Below are positions 52,230 to 61,145 of a DNA stretch of 64,000 bases, piece by piece. Source of the DNA: an uncultured Eubacterium sp. (GTDB taxonomy: Bacteria; Bacillota_A; Clostridia; Lachnospirales; Lachnospiraceae); NCBI GenBank assembly GCA_910589045.1, contig CAJUSH010000007.1, forward strand, positions 1 through 64,000. Reading direction: 5' to 3'. How positions within the stretch are numbered: the stretch's first letter is position 1; each line of letters opens with the position of its first letter. A program made the translations under genes and the position numbers. The notes under the pieces are model-generated. The model did not search any database. It saw only the letters and a program-made list of their open reading frames with translations, and was not told where the DNA came from.

Positions 52230-54209
52230 TTACAGTCCTGTCACAAGCAGCTCGATCATATCCGAAACCGTCTGGATATAACGGCTGGCTGCATTATAGG
52301 CATTCTGATACTTGATCATGTTTGTCAGCTCCTCGTCCGTAGACACACCGGTGATCTGCAGACGCTTATTGTCCAGAGCATTTGTCGAGCTCTCAAGCGT
52401 CGTAGCGGTTGACTGGTAAGTAGAGCCTGCGGTCGCGATGCCGCCGATCATCTCCGTATAATACTCGCCAAAGCTAAAGCTTGCCTCGGAACCAGGGTAT
52501 ATTTTCAGGCACTTCGTGCGCCACAGCTCGGAGAGCTCCGCGCCCATGCCGTAGTCGATCTCATGCGTGTCCTGCGTCAGATGCGGGAACAAATTCGGCT
52601 GATTTTCCAGGGCATCGTTGACACCGAGGGAAACCAGTGTATACTGGGAGCCGGTTTCCAGGCTGTACGCCTCGTTATAGACATAATACAGCTTACCGGA
52701 GATGAACTTCTCCACATATTTCTGGTTATCCTTTGTCTCCCACTGCTCATAGGGACACTGCTTTGTGCCGCGACCCGGAATAGCCGTACCGTTGGCATCA
52801 TAAACTGTCGTGGAAACGGTTCCGTTGCCCTTTGTCTCATCCCAGATCCGGTATTCATTTCCGGCCAGCGTCACAGTCTTGCAGTCATAGATATCCTCTT
52901 CGTTATAAATATACCATGTCTTGCCGTCCGTATCCGTGACCTTCTGGTAACGTTCCGTCCCGTTTCTCGTGAACAGCTCCGCGGGCGGAATCTTCATGTC
53001 GGAGCCGAGCCTGCACTTCTCCTCATCGAGCACCTTAACGTTTTTATAGGTGGTGATCGTATAGGTGCCGTCACCGTTGTCTGTCTTTACATCAAAGCTC
53101 GCCCTTGTATTCGGGCATAAAATCTCGTTAATCTTCGTCGCGATACCATGGATCAGCACATCAAGCTGTGCCTCGGACTCCTCCATAACGGACATGCCGA
53201 CGCTATTTGCATAGATCATGGGATCCGCACCCTCCAGATACGCAAAGTTCCTCAGACCGTCGCCCCGCGCCTGAATGAGTGCCTTGATCTCGCCGATATC
53301 CGAGTTTTTCTCGGCCGAGATCGGTATCGAAAAATCGAAGAGGTCCATGTACTGTCCGTTTTCCTCGTTCGATAAATGAGGCCAATAAGCATCCACATAG
53401 CCCGTTGCGCGGTCTATCTTTTTGCCGACCTCATGGAAAAATGATTCGTCGACAAAGGACTGCCCCTCCACCGTAACCGTAACAACCCCGGTAGCATCCT
53501 CACTGTAGGACATGTTCACAAGGGCGCTCAGCTCATCGAGGGCCGCATCCCTCGCATCCCGCAGGTCATAGGCAGTCTCCACCTTGCCCGCCTCGATGCG
53601 CTGAATGTCCTGATTCAGCTTAAAGATCTCCTCGCCAAGCTCGTTGACACGGTCTATGTCGTTGGATATCTGAATATTTATTTTTGACTGATATGTGGAT
53701 AAACTCGAATAAATTGCTTTTGCCCGAGTAAGAAGCAGGTTGGAGCGCTGTATAACCAGGCTCTGATTTGTCGCGTCCGAGGGATCCTGTGCCAGAAACT
53801 CAAACGCAGACCAGAGGCTGCTGTTCGATTCCCGCTCATTGCCGGAACCCATCAGTACATTCCTGAATGCAACGCCCTGTGACTCCTGATACAGACTCTG
53901 TACCTCGTCAATCGCACTAAAATAAGATGCGTAGTAGGACATACGCCCTGCCTCCGCACGATATCTCTTATCTAAGAAAATATCCCTGGCATGGACGATA
54001 TCTCCGATTCCTACTCCAAGACCCGTCTGCAGCGGGCCTGCGGCAGACTGTCCGAACGTATTGTAGTGCTTATTTTCAAAAACTACCTGCTGACGCACAT
54101 AACCCGGCGTATTTACATTCGCAAGGTTATTTGCAGACGTGTTGATGGCGTTCTGCGCCGAACGTAAGCCGCTGCTGCCTACGTACAGCGAACCCATTCC
54201 GTTAGCCAT
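52230..54209 (-). CDS. flgK: Flagellar hook-associated protein FlgK (HAP1), paralogue A
   Basis: 659 residues: GSLYVGSSGLRSAQNAINTS, ANNLANVNTPGYVRQQVVF (canonical FlgK D0 motif), DLRDARDAALDELSALVNMS; C-terminal GVSTDEELTNMIKYQNAYNA with AASRYIQTVSDMIELLVTGL. By its canonical NTPGYVRQ motif it is the more typical of the two HAP1 copies. GGGGGAATTAGT precedes the ATG. It follows flgN by 18 bp. Confidence 0.93.
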   Translation of the reverse strand: MANGMGSLYVGSSGLRSAQNAINTSANNLANVNTPGYVRQQVVFENKHYNTFGQSAAGPLQTGLGVGIGDIVHARDIFLDKRYRAEAGRMSYYASYFSAIDEVQSLYQESQGVAFRNVLMGSGNERESNSSLWSAFEFLAQDPSDATNQSLVIQRSNLLLTRAKAIYSSLSTYQSKINIQISNDIDRVNELGEEIFKLNQDIQRIEAGKVETAYDLRDARDAALDELSALVNMSYSEDATGVVTVTVEGQSFVDESFFHEVGKKIDRATGYVDAYWPHLSNEENGQYMDLFDFSIPISAEKNSDIGEIKALIQARGDGLRNFAYLEGADPMIYANSVGMSVMEESEAQLDVLIHGIATKINEILCPNTRASFDVKTDNGDGTYTITTYKNVKVLDEEKCRLGSDMKIPPAELFTRNGTERYQKVTDTDGKTWYIYNEEDIYDCKTVTLAGNEYRIWDETKGNGTVSTTVYDANGTAIPGRGTKQCPYEQWETKDNQKYVEKFISGKLYYVYNEAYSLETGSQYTLVSLGVNDALENQPNLFPHLTQDTHEIDYGMGAELSELWRTKCLKIYPGSEASFSFGEYYTEMIGGIATAGSTYQSTATTLESSTNALDNKRLQITGVSTDEELTNMIKYQNAYNAASRYIQTVSDMIELLVTGL

Positions 54210-54227
54210 ACTAATTCCCCCTATCTG

Positions 54228-54740
54228 TTATTGCTTTGTGTCGAAGCCCCGACTTCCGAGCAGATCCCCGGTGTTTACGGCAGATTTGTTGTAATTTGCC
54301 GTCTCCGGAGCCTGTCGCATACTGCGAAACAGATTAAGGTCAAATTCTAATAACTCCATAGACTGATGAATCAGCGTCTGATTCGCCTTGTTGATGCGCT
54401 TTAGCTCACTCATCGTCTCCCTGAGATCGATACGAACCGCAGCAAGCCTTTCCTGCTCCCTCGGCTGGTTTGCAAGCGTCTCCTCCAGATGGGAAATTTT
54501 TAATTCCTCCGGATTTTTGTTCAAAACGACCGCAATATCATTCATGATGCGCGCGCGCTTTGATTCCAGACTCTGAATCCCGTTTGCAACCTCCTCCTGG
54601 CCCGCACTGATGCGCTCTACGGCCGGGACATCAGAGGCGATCAATGCCTCTCTCAGATCCTCGGATAAATCAATCAGCTTCTGGTATTCAACTGTCTCAT
54701 TCTCCAGGACCTGTGTCAGGTCATCCATCAAGCTTGCCAC
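54228..54740 (-). CDS. flgN: FlgN-type export chaperone
   Basis: 170 residues, helical: TQVLENETVEYQKLIDLSED, LREALIASDVPAVERISAGQ, LKRINKANQTLIHQSMELLE. Keeps the hook-associated proteins FlgK/FlgL export-ready; matches its position directly before flgK. The start is GTG 54740 (GTG-GCA-AGC) with AGAGG eight bases upstream; the ATG at 54728 would be too far from that site. Follows flgM by 14 bp. Confidence 0.88.
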   Translation of the reverse strand: MASLMDDLTQVLENETVEYQKLIDLSEDLREALIASDVPAVERISAGQEEVANGIQSLESKRARIMNDIAVVLNKNPEELKISHLEETLANQPREQERLAAVRIDLRETMSELKRINKANQTLIHQSMELLEFDLNLFRSMRQAPETANYNKSAVNTGDLLGSRGFDTKQ

Positions 54741-54754
54741 GTTCGATACCTCTC

Positions 54755-55033
54755 TTAATACAATTCGTTGTACTTTTCTAACAATTTACTTGCAAAATCT
54801 CCAGCATCAACCTTGTAATTACCAGAATCAACCTTAGTTTTCAGCTCTGCGACTTTATCTTCCCTGATGTCTGAAGCATTTGCGACTGCCTGTTTTGCGA
54901 TCTGATAGTCCCGTCCGGTCTGCGAAATCTGCAGTTGATCCTGAAAACTGCCGGTCTTTTTCGCTGCATTCGTGCGGGCAGGCTTGCTACTCTTATAGAT
55001 CGCAGCTACCTGATTATATGCATCTATACGCAT
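54755..55033 (-). CDS. flgM: Anti-sigma-28 factor FlgM
   Basis: 92 residues: MRIDAYNQVAAIYKSSKPAR, DQLQISQTGRDYQIAKQAVA, REDKVAELKTKVDSGNYKVD, DFASKLLEKY. The disordered N-part and helical C-part are typical; it binds and silences the flagellar sigma factor until the hook is complete. First gene of flgM-flgN-flgK-flgK-flgL. Driven by a sigma-28 promoter and preceded by a leader hairpin with GGA in its loop. Confidence 0.93.
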   Translation of the reverse strand: MRIDAYNQVAAIYKSSKPARTNAAKKTGSFQDQLQISQTGRDYQIAKQAVANASDIREDKVAELKTKVDSGNYKVDAGDFASKLLEKYNELY

Positions 55034-55066
55034 AACGGCATCTCCTTTCTTTCTTCCCTGAAATGT

Positions 55067-55093
55067 AAAAAGTAATCTTTCCGATTGCTTTTT
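55067..55093 (-). promoter_or_regulatory. flgM leader hairpin with GGA loop
   Basis: The minus strand reads AAAAAGCAATC-GGAAA-GATTACTTTTT, an 11-bp stem with one mismatch at the start of the predicted transcript. The loop begins with GGA. It could be a CsrA element or, given the T-run, an attenuator. Confidence 0.5.
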
Positions 55094-55102
55094 CTAAACT
55101 AT

Positions 55103-55129
55103 TTATCGGAGGATTGCCCGAAAACATTA
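55103..55129 (-). promoter_or_regulatory. Sigma-28 promoter of the flgM operon
   Basis: TAAT (55126-55129; consensus TAAA), 15-nt spacer, TCCGATAA (55103-55110). It lies between the end of the hybrid kinase gene and flgM. Confidence 0.8.
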
Positions 55130-55172
55130 GAGGAAAAATAATTTTTTTGCCCTGCCGCCTGCGATGTCCCTT

Positions 55173-58100
55173 TTAAGCCTGCGCTTCGTCCAGTATCTCG
55201 TCTAAGGTTTCCATGAGCTTTGCGATATCGATGGGCTTTGCGATGTGCCCGTTCATGCCGCTCAGCAGCGCCTTTTGCTTATCCTCCTCGAAGGCGTTTG
55301 CCGTCATGGCAAGAATCGGAATCGATGAAAGCTCACTGTTTTTCAGCTCGCGTATCCTCCTGGTGGCCTCATAGCCGCCCATCACCGGCATCTGGACGTC
55401 CATCAGGATGACCTGGTAATAGCCTGGCTTTGATTGCTCCAGCATATCCAGGGCAATCTGTCCGTTCTCCGCCGACTCGATCTCAAAGCCGGCCTCCTCT
55501 AAAATTGTCTCCGCAATCTCGCGGTTTAATTCATTGTCCTCCGCGAGCAGAATCCGTCCCGTATGCCGCGCCTTTCTGACGGTGCTGACTTTCTCCTCCT
55601 TATCCTTGTTCACGATGGAGTACAGGCAGTCCTGCAGCTCGGATAAGAACAGCGGCTTGCTGCAGAAGGCTGTCACACCGGCCTCGATCGCCTCGCTCTC
55701 GATATCGCTCCAGTCGTATGCCGTCAGGACAATAATCGGAACGTCCTTCCCCATTTCCTTGCGGATGCGCCTTGCCACCTCAACGCCGTTCATGTCAGGC
55801 AGCAGCCAGTCAATAATGTAAACCGCATAGCGGTCGTTGCGCATCTTTGCCTGTCGGGTGCGCAGCACCGCCTCCTTGCCGGAAAGCGTCCACTCCGCCC
55901 GCAGCCCGATCTCCTGGAGCATGCACGAAACGCTGTCACAGGTGTTAAAATCATCGTCCACCACAAGCGCACGGACATTTTTCAGCTCCGCAATCTCCTG
56001 TACCTCCCTGCCCTCCGAATCCAGCTGGAAGGTAAAGGAAACCGTGCATTCCGTGCCGACGCCCACCTTGCTTTGCACCTCGATCGTGCCGTTCATCATC
56101 TCCACGATATTTTTCGCGATCGCCATCCCAAGACCCGTTCCCTGGATTCCGCTGGTGGTGGAATTGCGCTCACGCTCAAACGGCTCGAAAATTTTTGCGA
56201 CAAACTCCTCCGTCATGCCGATACCCGTATCCTTGACATGGAACTCAAAATGGGCGTGGCCCGCCGGTGCGCCTGCGCGCTCGATGACCTTTAAGCTCAC
56301 CATGCCTCCCGCGGACGTATACTTCACGGCGTTGCTCATCAGGTTTAAGAGCACCTGGTTCAGGCGCAGCTTATCGCAGTAGATCTCCTCGTGCCGGATA
56401 TCCACGGCATCCATATACAGATCCAGCTGCTTTGCGCGGATATCCGCCTGAAGAATGTTGCGCAGGTCGTGCAGAATATCAGGCAGACAGCAGGGCTGCT
56501 CCTCCAGATGTATTTTCCCGCTCTCAATACGGCTCATATCCAAAACGTCGTTGATGAGACTCAGCAGATGGTTGCCCGACGACATGATTTTCTTTAAGTA
56601 CTCCTCTACCTGCTCCTTCTGATCAATGTGCGTCAGGCCAAGAGCGGTAAAGCCGATAATCGCGTTCATCGGCGTGCGGATATCATGGGACATGTTGGAA
56701 AGGAACGCACTTTTCGCCTTGCTCGCCCGGTTTGCCTGGGAAAGCGCATCCTCAAGCACCGCTTTTTTCTCCATCTCCGAACGCGTTTCCTCATCTACAC
56801 TGTGGAAGCCCACCACAACTCCCCGCTGCACATTCCAGTCACCCGTGCGTGCTGCCTTCATCTGGAAATACCGGACATCTCCGCAGCAGACCGTGCGGTA
56901 GTTAATGTAGCACATCTCCTTCTCCGAAAGCTCCCGCTCCATCGTCTCGCGGGCCATGGCTTCCCGCATTTCCTCCCGGTCATCCGGGTGAACGCATTCC
57001 TCTATGTAACGCCCGATGGCCTCTGCCGCCGGAACCTCCTTTGCAAAAATATCCTCCAGCAGGCCGCTCCTGCAGTCGCCGATACGCAGCGGCCGCACCA
57101 GCCCCGTATCCAGGTTGAAAAAGAAAACCAGGTTGTATTCCATGCTCAGCGCATGGATCAGCTCCACCTGCCTGCGCTTACTCTCACGCCGTTTCTGCTC
57201 CTCCTTCAGCTTCTGGTCCGTATAATCGAGCAGGAACCGCTGACAGTAAACCTCCCCGTTCTCCTCAACCAGCTTGATATTTCCCATGATATGGTAAATT
57301 TTTCCGTTCTCATGCTGTACGCGGTATTCGATATTAACGCTGTCGCCCACATTTTCGAGGGAGCGAATGCTTTCTTCGAGCTTCGACCGGTCCTCATCCA
57401 TGACGGAATGCGCAATCAGGTCAAAGCCGCACGCCATCATCTGCTCCTGTGTCTCATAGCCCAGGATGTTCAGCGCGCTCCTGTTTATGCTGATAATCCG
57501 CGAGCCGTCCAGCGTGTGACAGATAACGCCGCAGTCCAGCGACATAAACAGTGATTCGAGCGTCCTGTTTTTGCGTATAATCTCCTCCGCGTACGCCCGT
57601 TCCTGTGTTATGTCGATGCCGACACCCACCGTCCCCATCACGCTCCCGTCCACATCATAGAGCGGGGATTTATAGGTCGTGAGCAGCTTTGTCTTATCGC
57701 CGGTCTGCACCTCTTCTTCCGATACGATGGTTTCCCTGCGCTCCATCACGATACGCTCCGACTCGATGCAGGCAGGGTCATCCTGCTCCACATCCCAGAT
57801 ATAAGCGTGCCCGCGTCCCTGGATCTGCTCCTTTGTCTTGTTTACCGTCTTGCAAAAGCTGTCGTTTACTTTTTCATGAATACCGTCTTTACTCTTAAAC
57901 CAGATCAGATCAGGGGTACCATTGATTGTCGCATCCAAAAACTGGCCTGTCTGCCAGCTGTCTATGCGGTTCTTCAGCAGCTGCTGCCATTTCAGAAAAT
58001 GAAAGCCCAGCTCCGAAACAGACAGAGGAAGCGTCCAGATATCCGCGATGCCGGTTGACATTTCAGATGGATAATCCAGCATTTCCATGATCTGCGGCTT

Positions 58101-58346
58101 TTCGGCGAGAAGAATCAGATCGGCGTCCGGATTCTTTGCCGCAACTAAAGAACGCGCTGTATCCACCGCGTTTAATTCTCTCAAATCAGCTATTATCACA
58201 TCGGCTTTTTTTGCCAGTTCTTCCTTCGGCACGTCACTCTTAAAAAATTCATGTGTGAAACCTTCAAACGGAGGCATTTCCTCCAGCGTTTCAACCAGCC
58301 CGCTTTGGCGCCCGATAAAGTAGAAGCGCATATGACAATGATACAT
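55173..58346 (-). CDS. Multi-PAS hybrid histidine kinase with two receivers and a degenerate N-terminal receiver
   Basis: 1057 residues, no membrane segment, so cytoplasmic. The first ~130 residues look like a receiver-type fold (VIIADLRELNAVDTARSL) lacking the conserved Lys. Three PAS-like sensors follow (NGTPDLIWFKSKDGIHEKV; SLDCGVICHTLDGSRIISIN; EYNLVFFFNLDTG). The kinase core has NMSHDIRTPMNAI (phospho-His), NLMSNAVKYT, DTGIGMTEEF and GTGLGMAI. Two receivers end the chain: VVDDD/IIDWLLPD and LAEDN/ILMDVQMPV, each with the acceptor Asp and a Lys (SKPLF, AKPID). GAGGAGG precedes ATG 58346. It lies beside flagellar genes, so control of motility is possible but not shown. Confidence 0.88.
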   Translation of the reverse strand: MYHCHMRFYFIGRQSGLVETLEEMPPFEGFTHEFFKSDVPKEELAKKADVIIADLRELNAVDTARSLVAAKNPDADLILLAEKPQIMEMLDYPSEMSTGIADIWTLPLSVSELGFHFLKWQQLLKNRIDSWQTGQFLDATINGTPDLIWFKSKDGIHEKVNDSFCKTVNKTKEQIQGRGHAYIWDVEQDDPACIESERIVMERRETIVSEEEVQTGDKTKLLTTYKSPLYDVDGSVMGTVGVGIDITQERAYAEEIIRKNRTLESLFMSLDCGVICHTLDGSRIISINRSALNILGYETQEQMMACGFDLIAHSVMDEDRSKLEESIRSLENVGDSVNIEYRVQHENGKIYHIMGNIKLVEENGEVYCQRFLLDYTDQKLKEEQKRRESKRRQVELIHALSMEYNLVFFFNLDTGLVRPLRIGDCRSGLLEDIFAKEVPAAEAIGRYIEECVHPDDREEMREAMARETMERELSEKEMCYINYRTVCCGDVRYFQMKAARTGDWNVQRGVVVGFHSVDEETRSEMEKKAVLEDALSQANRASKAKSAFLSNMSHDIRTPMNAIIGFTALGLTHIDQKEQVEEYLKKIMSSGNHLLSLINDVLDMSRIESGKIHLEEQPCCLPDILHDLRNILQADIRAKQLDLYMDAVDIRHEEIYCDKLRLNQVLLNLMSNAVKYTSAGGMVSLKVIERAGAPAGHAHFEFHVKDTGIGMTEEFVAKIFEPFERERNSTTSGIQGTGLGMAIAKNIVEMMNGTIEVQSKVGVGTECTVSFTFQLDSEGREVQEIAELKNVRALVVDDDFNTCDSVSCMLQEIGLRAEWTLSGKEAVLRTRQAKMRNDRYAVYIIDWLLPDMNGVEVARRIRKEMGKDVPIIVLTAYDWSDIESEAIEAGVTAFCSKPLFLSELQDCLYSIVNKDKEEKVSTVRKARHTGRILLAEDNELNREIAETILEEAGFEIESAENGQIALDMLEQSKPGYYQVILMDVQMPVMGGYEATRRIRELKNSELSSIPILAMTANAFEEDKQKALLSGMNGHIAKPIDIAKLMETLDEILDEAQA

Positions 58347-58498
58347 GATATCCTCCTCACAGCATGTCCTGTACTTTAAGTTTAAGAATATTTTTTTACA
58401 GTAAAAACCATTTTTATTTTAACAGATTCATTTCTGTTTGTCTACTTGCGATTTTTTAACTTTAATTGATTTTAATACTGTTTGAAACCGCATAAAAC

Positions 58499-58538
58499 GC
58501 CGATAAATATTTATACGTAATTTTGTCAGGATGACAAA
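58499..58538 (+). promoter_or_regulatory. Weak sigma-28 promoter and GGA-loop hairpin of the second flagellin gene
   Basis: GCCGATAA (58499-58506) is a good sigma-28 -10 but lacks a TAAA at the expected -35. The transcript would next form TTTGTC-AGGAT-GACAAA (58522-58538), a perfect stem with GGA in a five-base loop. A perfect 13-bp tandem repeat, TTTGTGCTTTTAC twice (58545-58570), runs up to the ribosome site. The rest of the gap to the divergent kinase is AT-rich with no clear signal. Confidence 0.5.
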
Positions 58539-58585
58539 CACAGATTTGTGCTTTTACTTTGTGCTTTTACATGGAGGTAAACTAT

Positions 58586-59917
58586 ATGTCTATGACCGTT
58601 TCACATAACCTGACCGCGGCAAATGCCGGGCGCCAGTTAAACGCCACCACAGACAGCAGACGGAAATCCACGGAGAAGCTCTCCTCCGGTTTCCGCATCA
58701 ACCGCTCGGCAGACGATGCCGCCGGCCTTAGCATCTCGGAAAAGATGCGCTGGCAGATCCGGGGGCTTGACCGTGCAACTGCAAATGTACAGGACGGCAT
58801 TTCCCTGATCCAGACTGCGGACGGCGCGCTGAACGAAATGCACAGCGCCCTGCAGCGCATGACCGAGCTTGCGACACATGCCGCAAACGACACAAACACC
58901 ACCACCGACCGCCAGGCCATCCAGAAGGAGCTGTCCGCCTTAAAGGCGCTGATCAGCCGGATCTCGGACTACACCACCTTTAACGGCCGCACCGTCTTAA
59001 AGGCGAAGCAGCTTGTTGAGATTGACTGCGACGATTTTTCCACCGTTCTTATGGAGGATCGGTTTTCCGGTATTCCCAACGCGCAGCCGAAGGTCTACGG
59101 TAAGGCCATCAACTTCGGCAATGTCAACAGCAGCAACAAGGAACAGCTTATCAACAAAAAATTCACGGTCACCTGCAGCCAGAACTGCACTCAGAAGTTC
59201 CGGTTTGAATTTACGGACGACACCGCAACATCCTCCAGCATCACCGGCAGCACGACCAACGGCCGGGGAAATCTGACCGTCACAATCGGGATGAAGGATC
59301 CCAGCATCAGCAGCGGTGCGGACGTTGTGCAGCGGATCTATGACGAGGTTGTGAAAAATCAGGGTGCACTCGGCGGCGGCGGAAACAATCCCATTCACAT
59401 CGGACATGCAAACGGCCTTCACATAGATGGCAGCTCGCTCATCATGTATTCGATTGCCGACGGACCGCCCTACGCGGAAGGCATGGGCCAGATTTACGCG
59501 GACGACCTGTTAGTGAAGAACGAGCAGATGCGCCTTCAGGTTTCGTCAAGGCCCTGGCGTGAAGTTGAGGTGGAAATCCGCACCATCAATTCAAGTACAC
59601 TTGGGCTTGGAAATCTCAATGTCTCCAGCTACGAAGCCGCCGGAGACTCCATAAAGCGGATCCAGAACGCCGTGGAGCTCGTATCCGATTACCGCTCTTA
59701 TCTCGGCGCGCTGCAGAACCGGCTCGAACATACGATGCACAACAACCAGAACACCGCCGAAAATACACAGGACTCCGAGAGCCGTATCAGGGACACCGAC
59801 ATGGCCGGGGAGATGGTGAATACTACGAAATTGAGAATTCTTCAAAATGCCGGCGAATCCATCCTGGCCCAGGCAAACCGCCAGAAAACGGAAGGCATTT
59901 TAAGCCTGCTCACTTAG
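58586..59917 (+). CDS. Second, divergent flagellin
   Basis: 443 residues. The D0/D1 ends are flagellin: MTVSHNLTAANAGRQLNATT, STEKLSSGFRINRSADDAAG, LQRMTELATHAANDTNT; and QNRLEHTMHNNQNTAENTQD, ESRIRDTDMAGEMV, ESILAQANRQKTEGILSLLT. The middle (about residues 150-370) is larger than in the main flagellin and has three Cys (EIDCDDF, VTCSQNCTQ). ATG 58586 is preferred (GGAGGTAAACTAT upstream). It stands alone, 16 kb from the main flagellin, with a weaker promoter, so it may be a minor or conditional filament subunit. Confidence 0.92.
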   Translation: MSMTVSHNLTAANAGRQLNATTDSRRKSTEKLSSGFRINRSADDAAGLSISEKMRWQIRGLDRATANVQDGISLIQTADGALNEMHSALQRMTELATHAANDTNTTTDRQAIQKELSALKALISRISDYTTFNGRTVLKAKQLVEIDCDDFSTVLMEDRFSGIPNAQPKVYGKAINFGNVNSSNKEQLINKKFTVTCSQNCTQKFRFEFTDDTATSSSITGSTTNGRGNLTVTIGMKDPSISSGADVVQRIYDEVVKNQGALGGGGNNPIHIGHANGLHIDGSSLIMYSIADGPPYAEGMGQIYADDLLVKNEQMRLQVSSRPWREVEVEIRTINSSTLGLGNLNVSSYEAAGDSIKRIQNAVELVSDYRSYLGALQNRLEHTMHNNQNTAENTQDSESRIRDTDMAGEMVNTTKLRILQNAGESILAQANRQKTEGILSLLT

Positions 59918-59939
59918 ACAAATACGGCAAAATGTCTAA

Positions 59940-59968
59940 TTGAAGCCGGGGTGATTCCGGGGTATAAT
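59940..59968 (+). promoter_or_regulatory. Sigma-A promoter of the DUF5692-like gene
   Basis: TTGAAG, a 17-nt spacer containing CCGGGGT twice, and TATAAT, soon after the flagellin stop. The leader holds a hairpin, TGCCGG-AACAG ... CTGT-CCGGCA (about 59993-60023), without a T-run. The flagellin itself has no clear terminator here. Confidence 0.65.
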
Positions 59969-60050
59969 ATTCTTAAAGTTTAAATCAAAGTGCTGCCGGA
60001 ACAGTCTCCGGCTGTCTTCCGGCAACACGGAATTTTAAGGAGGAAAAGTT

Positions 60051-61097
60051 ATGTTATTTCACGTCTATGGCAGCAATGCCATCCCACAATGGATCGCGAT
60101 GCTGGGCGTTCTGGCCGGGCTGATTCTGCTGAATGAATTTGCAAGGAGAACCAAAGCGGGCGGGCTTATTATGTTCGGGGTGATCCCCGCCGCACTGACC
60201 GTATATTTTATCGCCATTGCGGTAAGCGCCTCTTCCGGCGCATCCTGGGCACTGGAAAACCAGACCTACCTTTACATGAACGGATGGTTCCACTATGCAA
60301 AGCTCTATGCGGCGCTGGCTGGCTGTATCGGCTTTATGATGATCAAGTACGGCTGGGGTATCGGAAAAACCCACTGGTTTAAGGCCTATCCCTTCGTCAT
60401 CGTGGCCATCAACATCCTCATCGCGGTTGTCAGCGATTTTGAATCCGCCATCAACGGCTGGTATCAGTGGTGGCTCTCCAGCGAAGATGTATGGCTTTTC
60501 GGCGGCTGGCACAACGTATTTAACGGCATCGCCGGAATTATTAACATTTTCTGCATGACCGGCTGGTGGGCCGTGTATTCATCCAAGGATGAAAAGGACA
60601 TGATCTGGCCCGATATGATCTGGGTATACATCATCGTCTACGATATCTGGAATTTTGCCTACACCTACAACTGCCTGCCTACCCATACATGGTTCTGCGG
60701 CGTTGCGCTTCTTCTGGCACCCACGATCGCAGCGCTTTTATGGAACAAGGGCGGCTGGATTATGAACCGCGCCAACACGCTCTGCATCTGGTGTATGTTC
60801 GCACAGGTATTCCCGCTGTTCCAGGAAACCATGTCAACCGGCGAGAGCTTCTTTCCGTGGGCGACTCTTCCTGTTTTATACGCGGACGGAACCTTAAACG
60901 GCATCGAGGCGGGCGGTTCCGCAAACGCGAACCCTACGATGATGACTGTCGTGAGTCTCCTCGCACTGATCACAAACGTCATTGCGCTGGCCTACATCGT
61001 GTACAAGGCAAAAAAGACAAGAACAAACCCTTACAAGGGGGAGATTTTTACGGACTTCAAATATTATCAGGACGCTGCCGCGCGGGCGGAAATGTAA
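60051..61097 (+). CDS. Multi-pass membrane protein, DUF5692-like
   Basis: 348 residues, about eight hydrophobic segments (IAMLGVLAGLILLNEF; LIMFGVIPAALTVYFIAIAV; AYPFVIVAINILIAVV; GVALLLAPTIAALLW; VVSLLALITNVIALAYIVY). It is rich in Trp (GWYQWWLSSEDVWLFGGWHN; MIWPDMIWVYIIVYDIWNFAYTYN), suggesting a binding pocket in the membrane. I associate it with the DUF5692 group from memory, without a search; the function is unknown. It ends KARAE-type soluble tail DFKYYQDAAARAEM. AAGGAGGAAAAGTT precedes the ATG. Monocistronic, with its own promoter and a terminator. Confidence 0.6.
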   Translation: MLFHVYGSNAIPQWIAMLGVLAGLILLNEFARRTKAGGLIMFGVIPAALTVYFIAIAVSASSGASWALENQTYLYMNGWFHYAKLYAALAGCIGFMMIKYGWGIGKTHWFKAYPFVIVAINILIAVVSDFESAINGWYQWWLSSEDVWLFGGWHNVFNGIAGIINIFCMTGWWAVYSSKDEKDMIWPDMIWVYIIVYDIWNFAYTYNCLPTHTWFCGVALLLAPTIAALLWNKGGWIMNRANTLCIWCMFAQVFPLFQETMSTGESFFPWATLPVLYADGTLNGIEAGGSANANPTMMTVVSLLALITNVIALAYIVYKAKKTRTNPYKGEIFTDFKYYQDAAARAEM

Positions 61098-61100
61098 TTT

Positions 61101-61140
61101 AAAAAGGGGGCTGTCCCAGACGGGCAGCTCCCTTTTTTTG
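61101..61140. terminator. Bidirectional terminator after the DUF5692-like gene
   Basis: AAAAAGGGGGCTGTCCC-agac-GGGCAGCTCCCTTTTTTT, T-rich on both sides, between convergent genes. Confidence 0.85.
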
Positions 61141-61145
61141 TGCTT

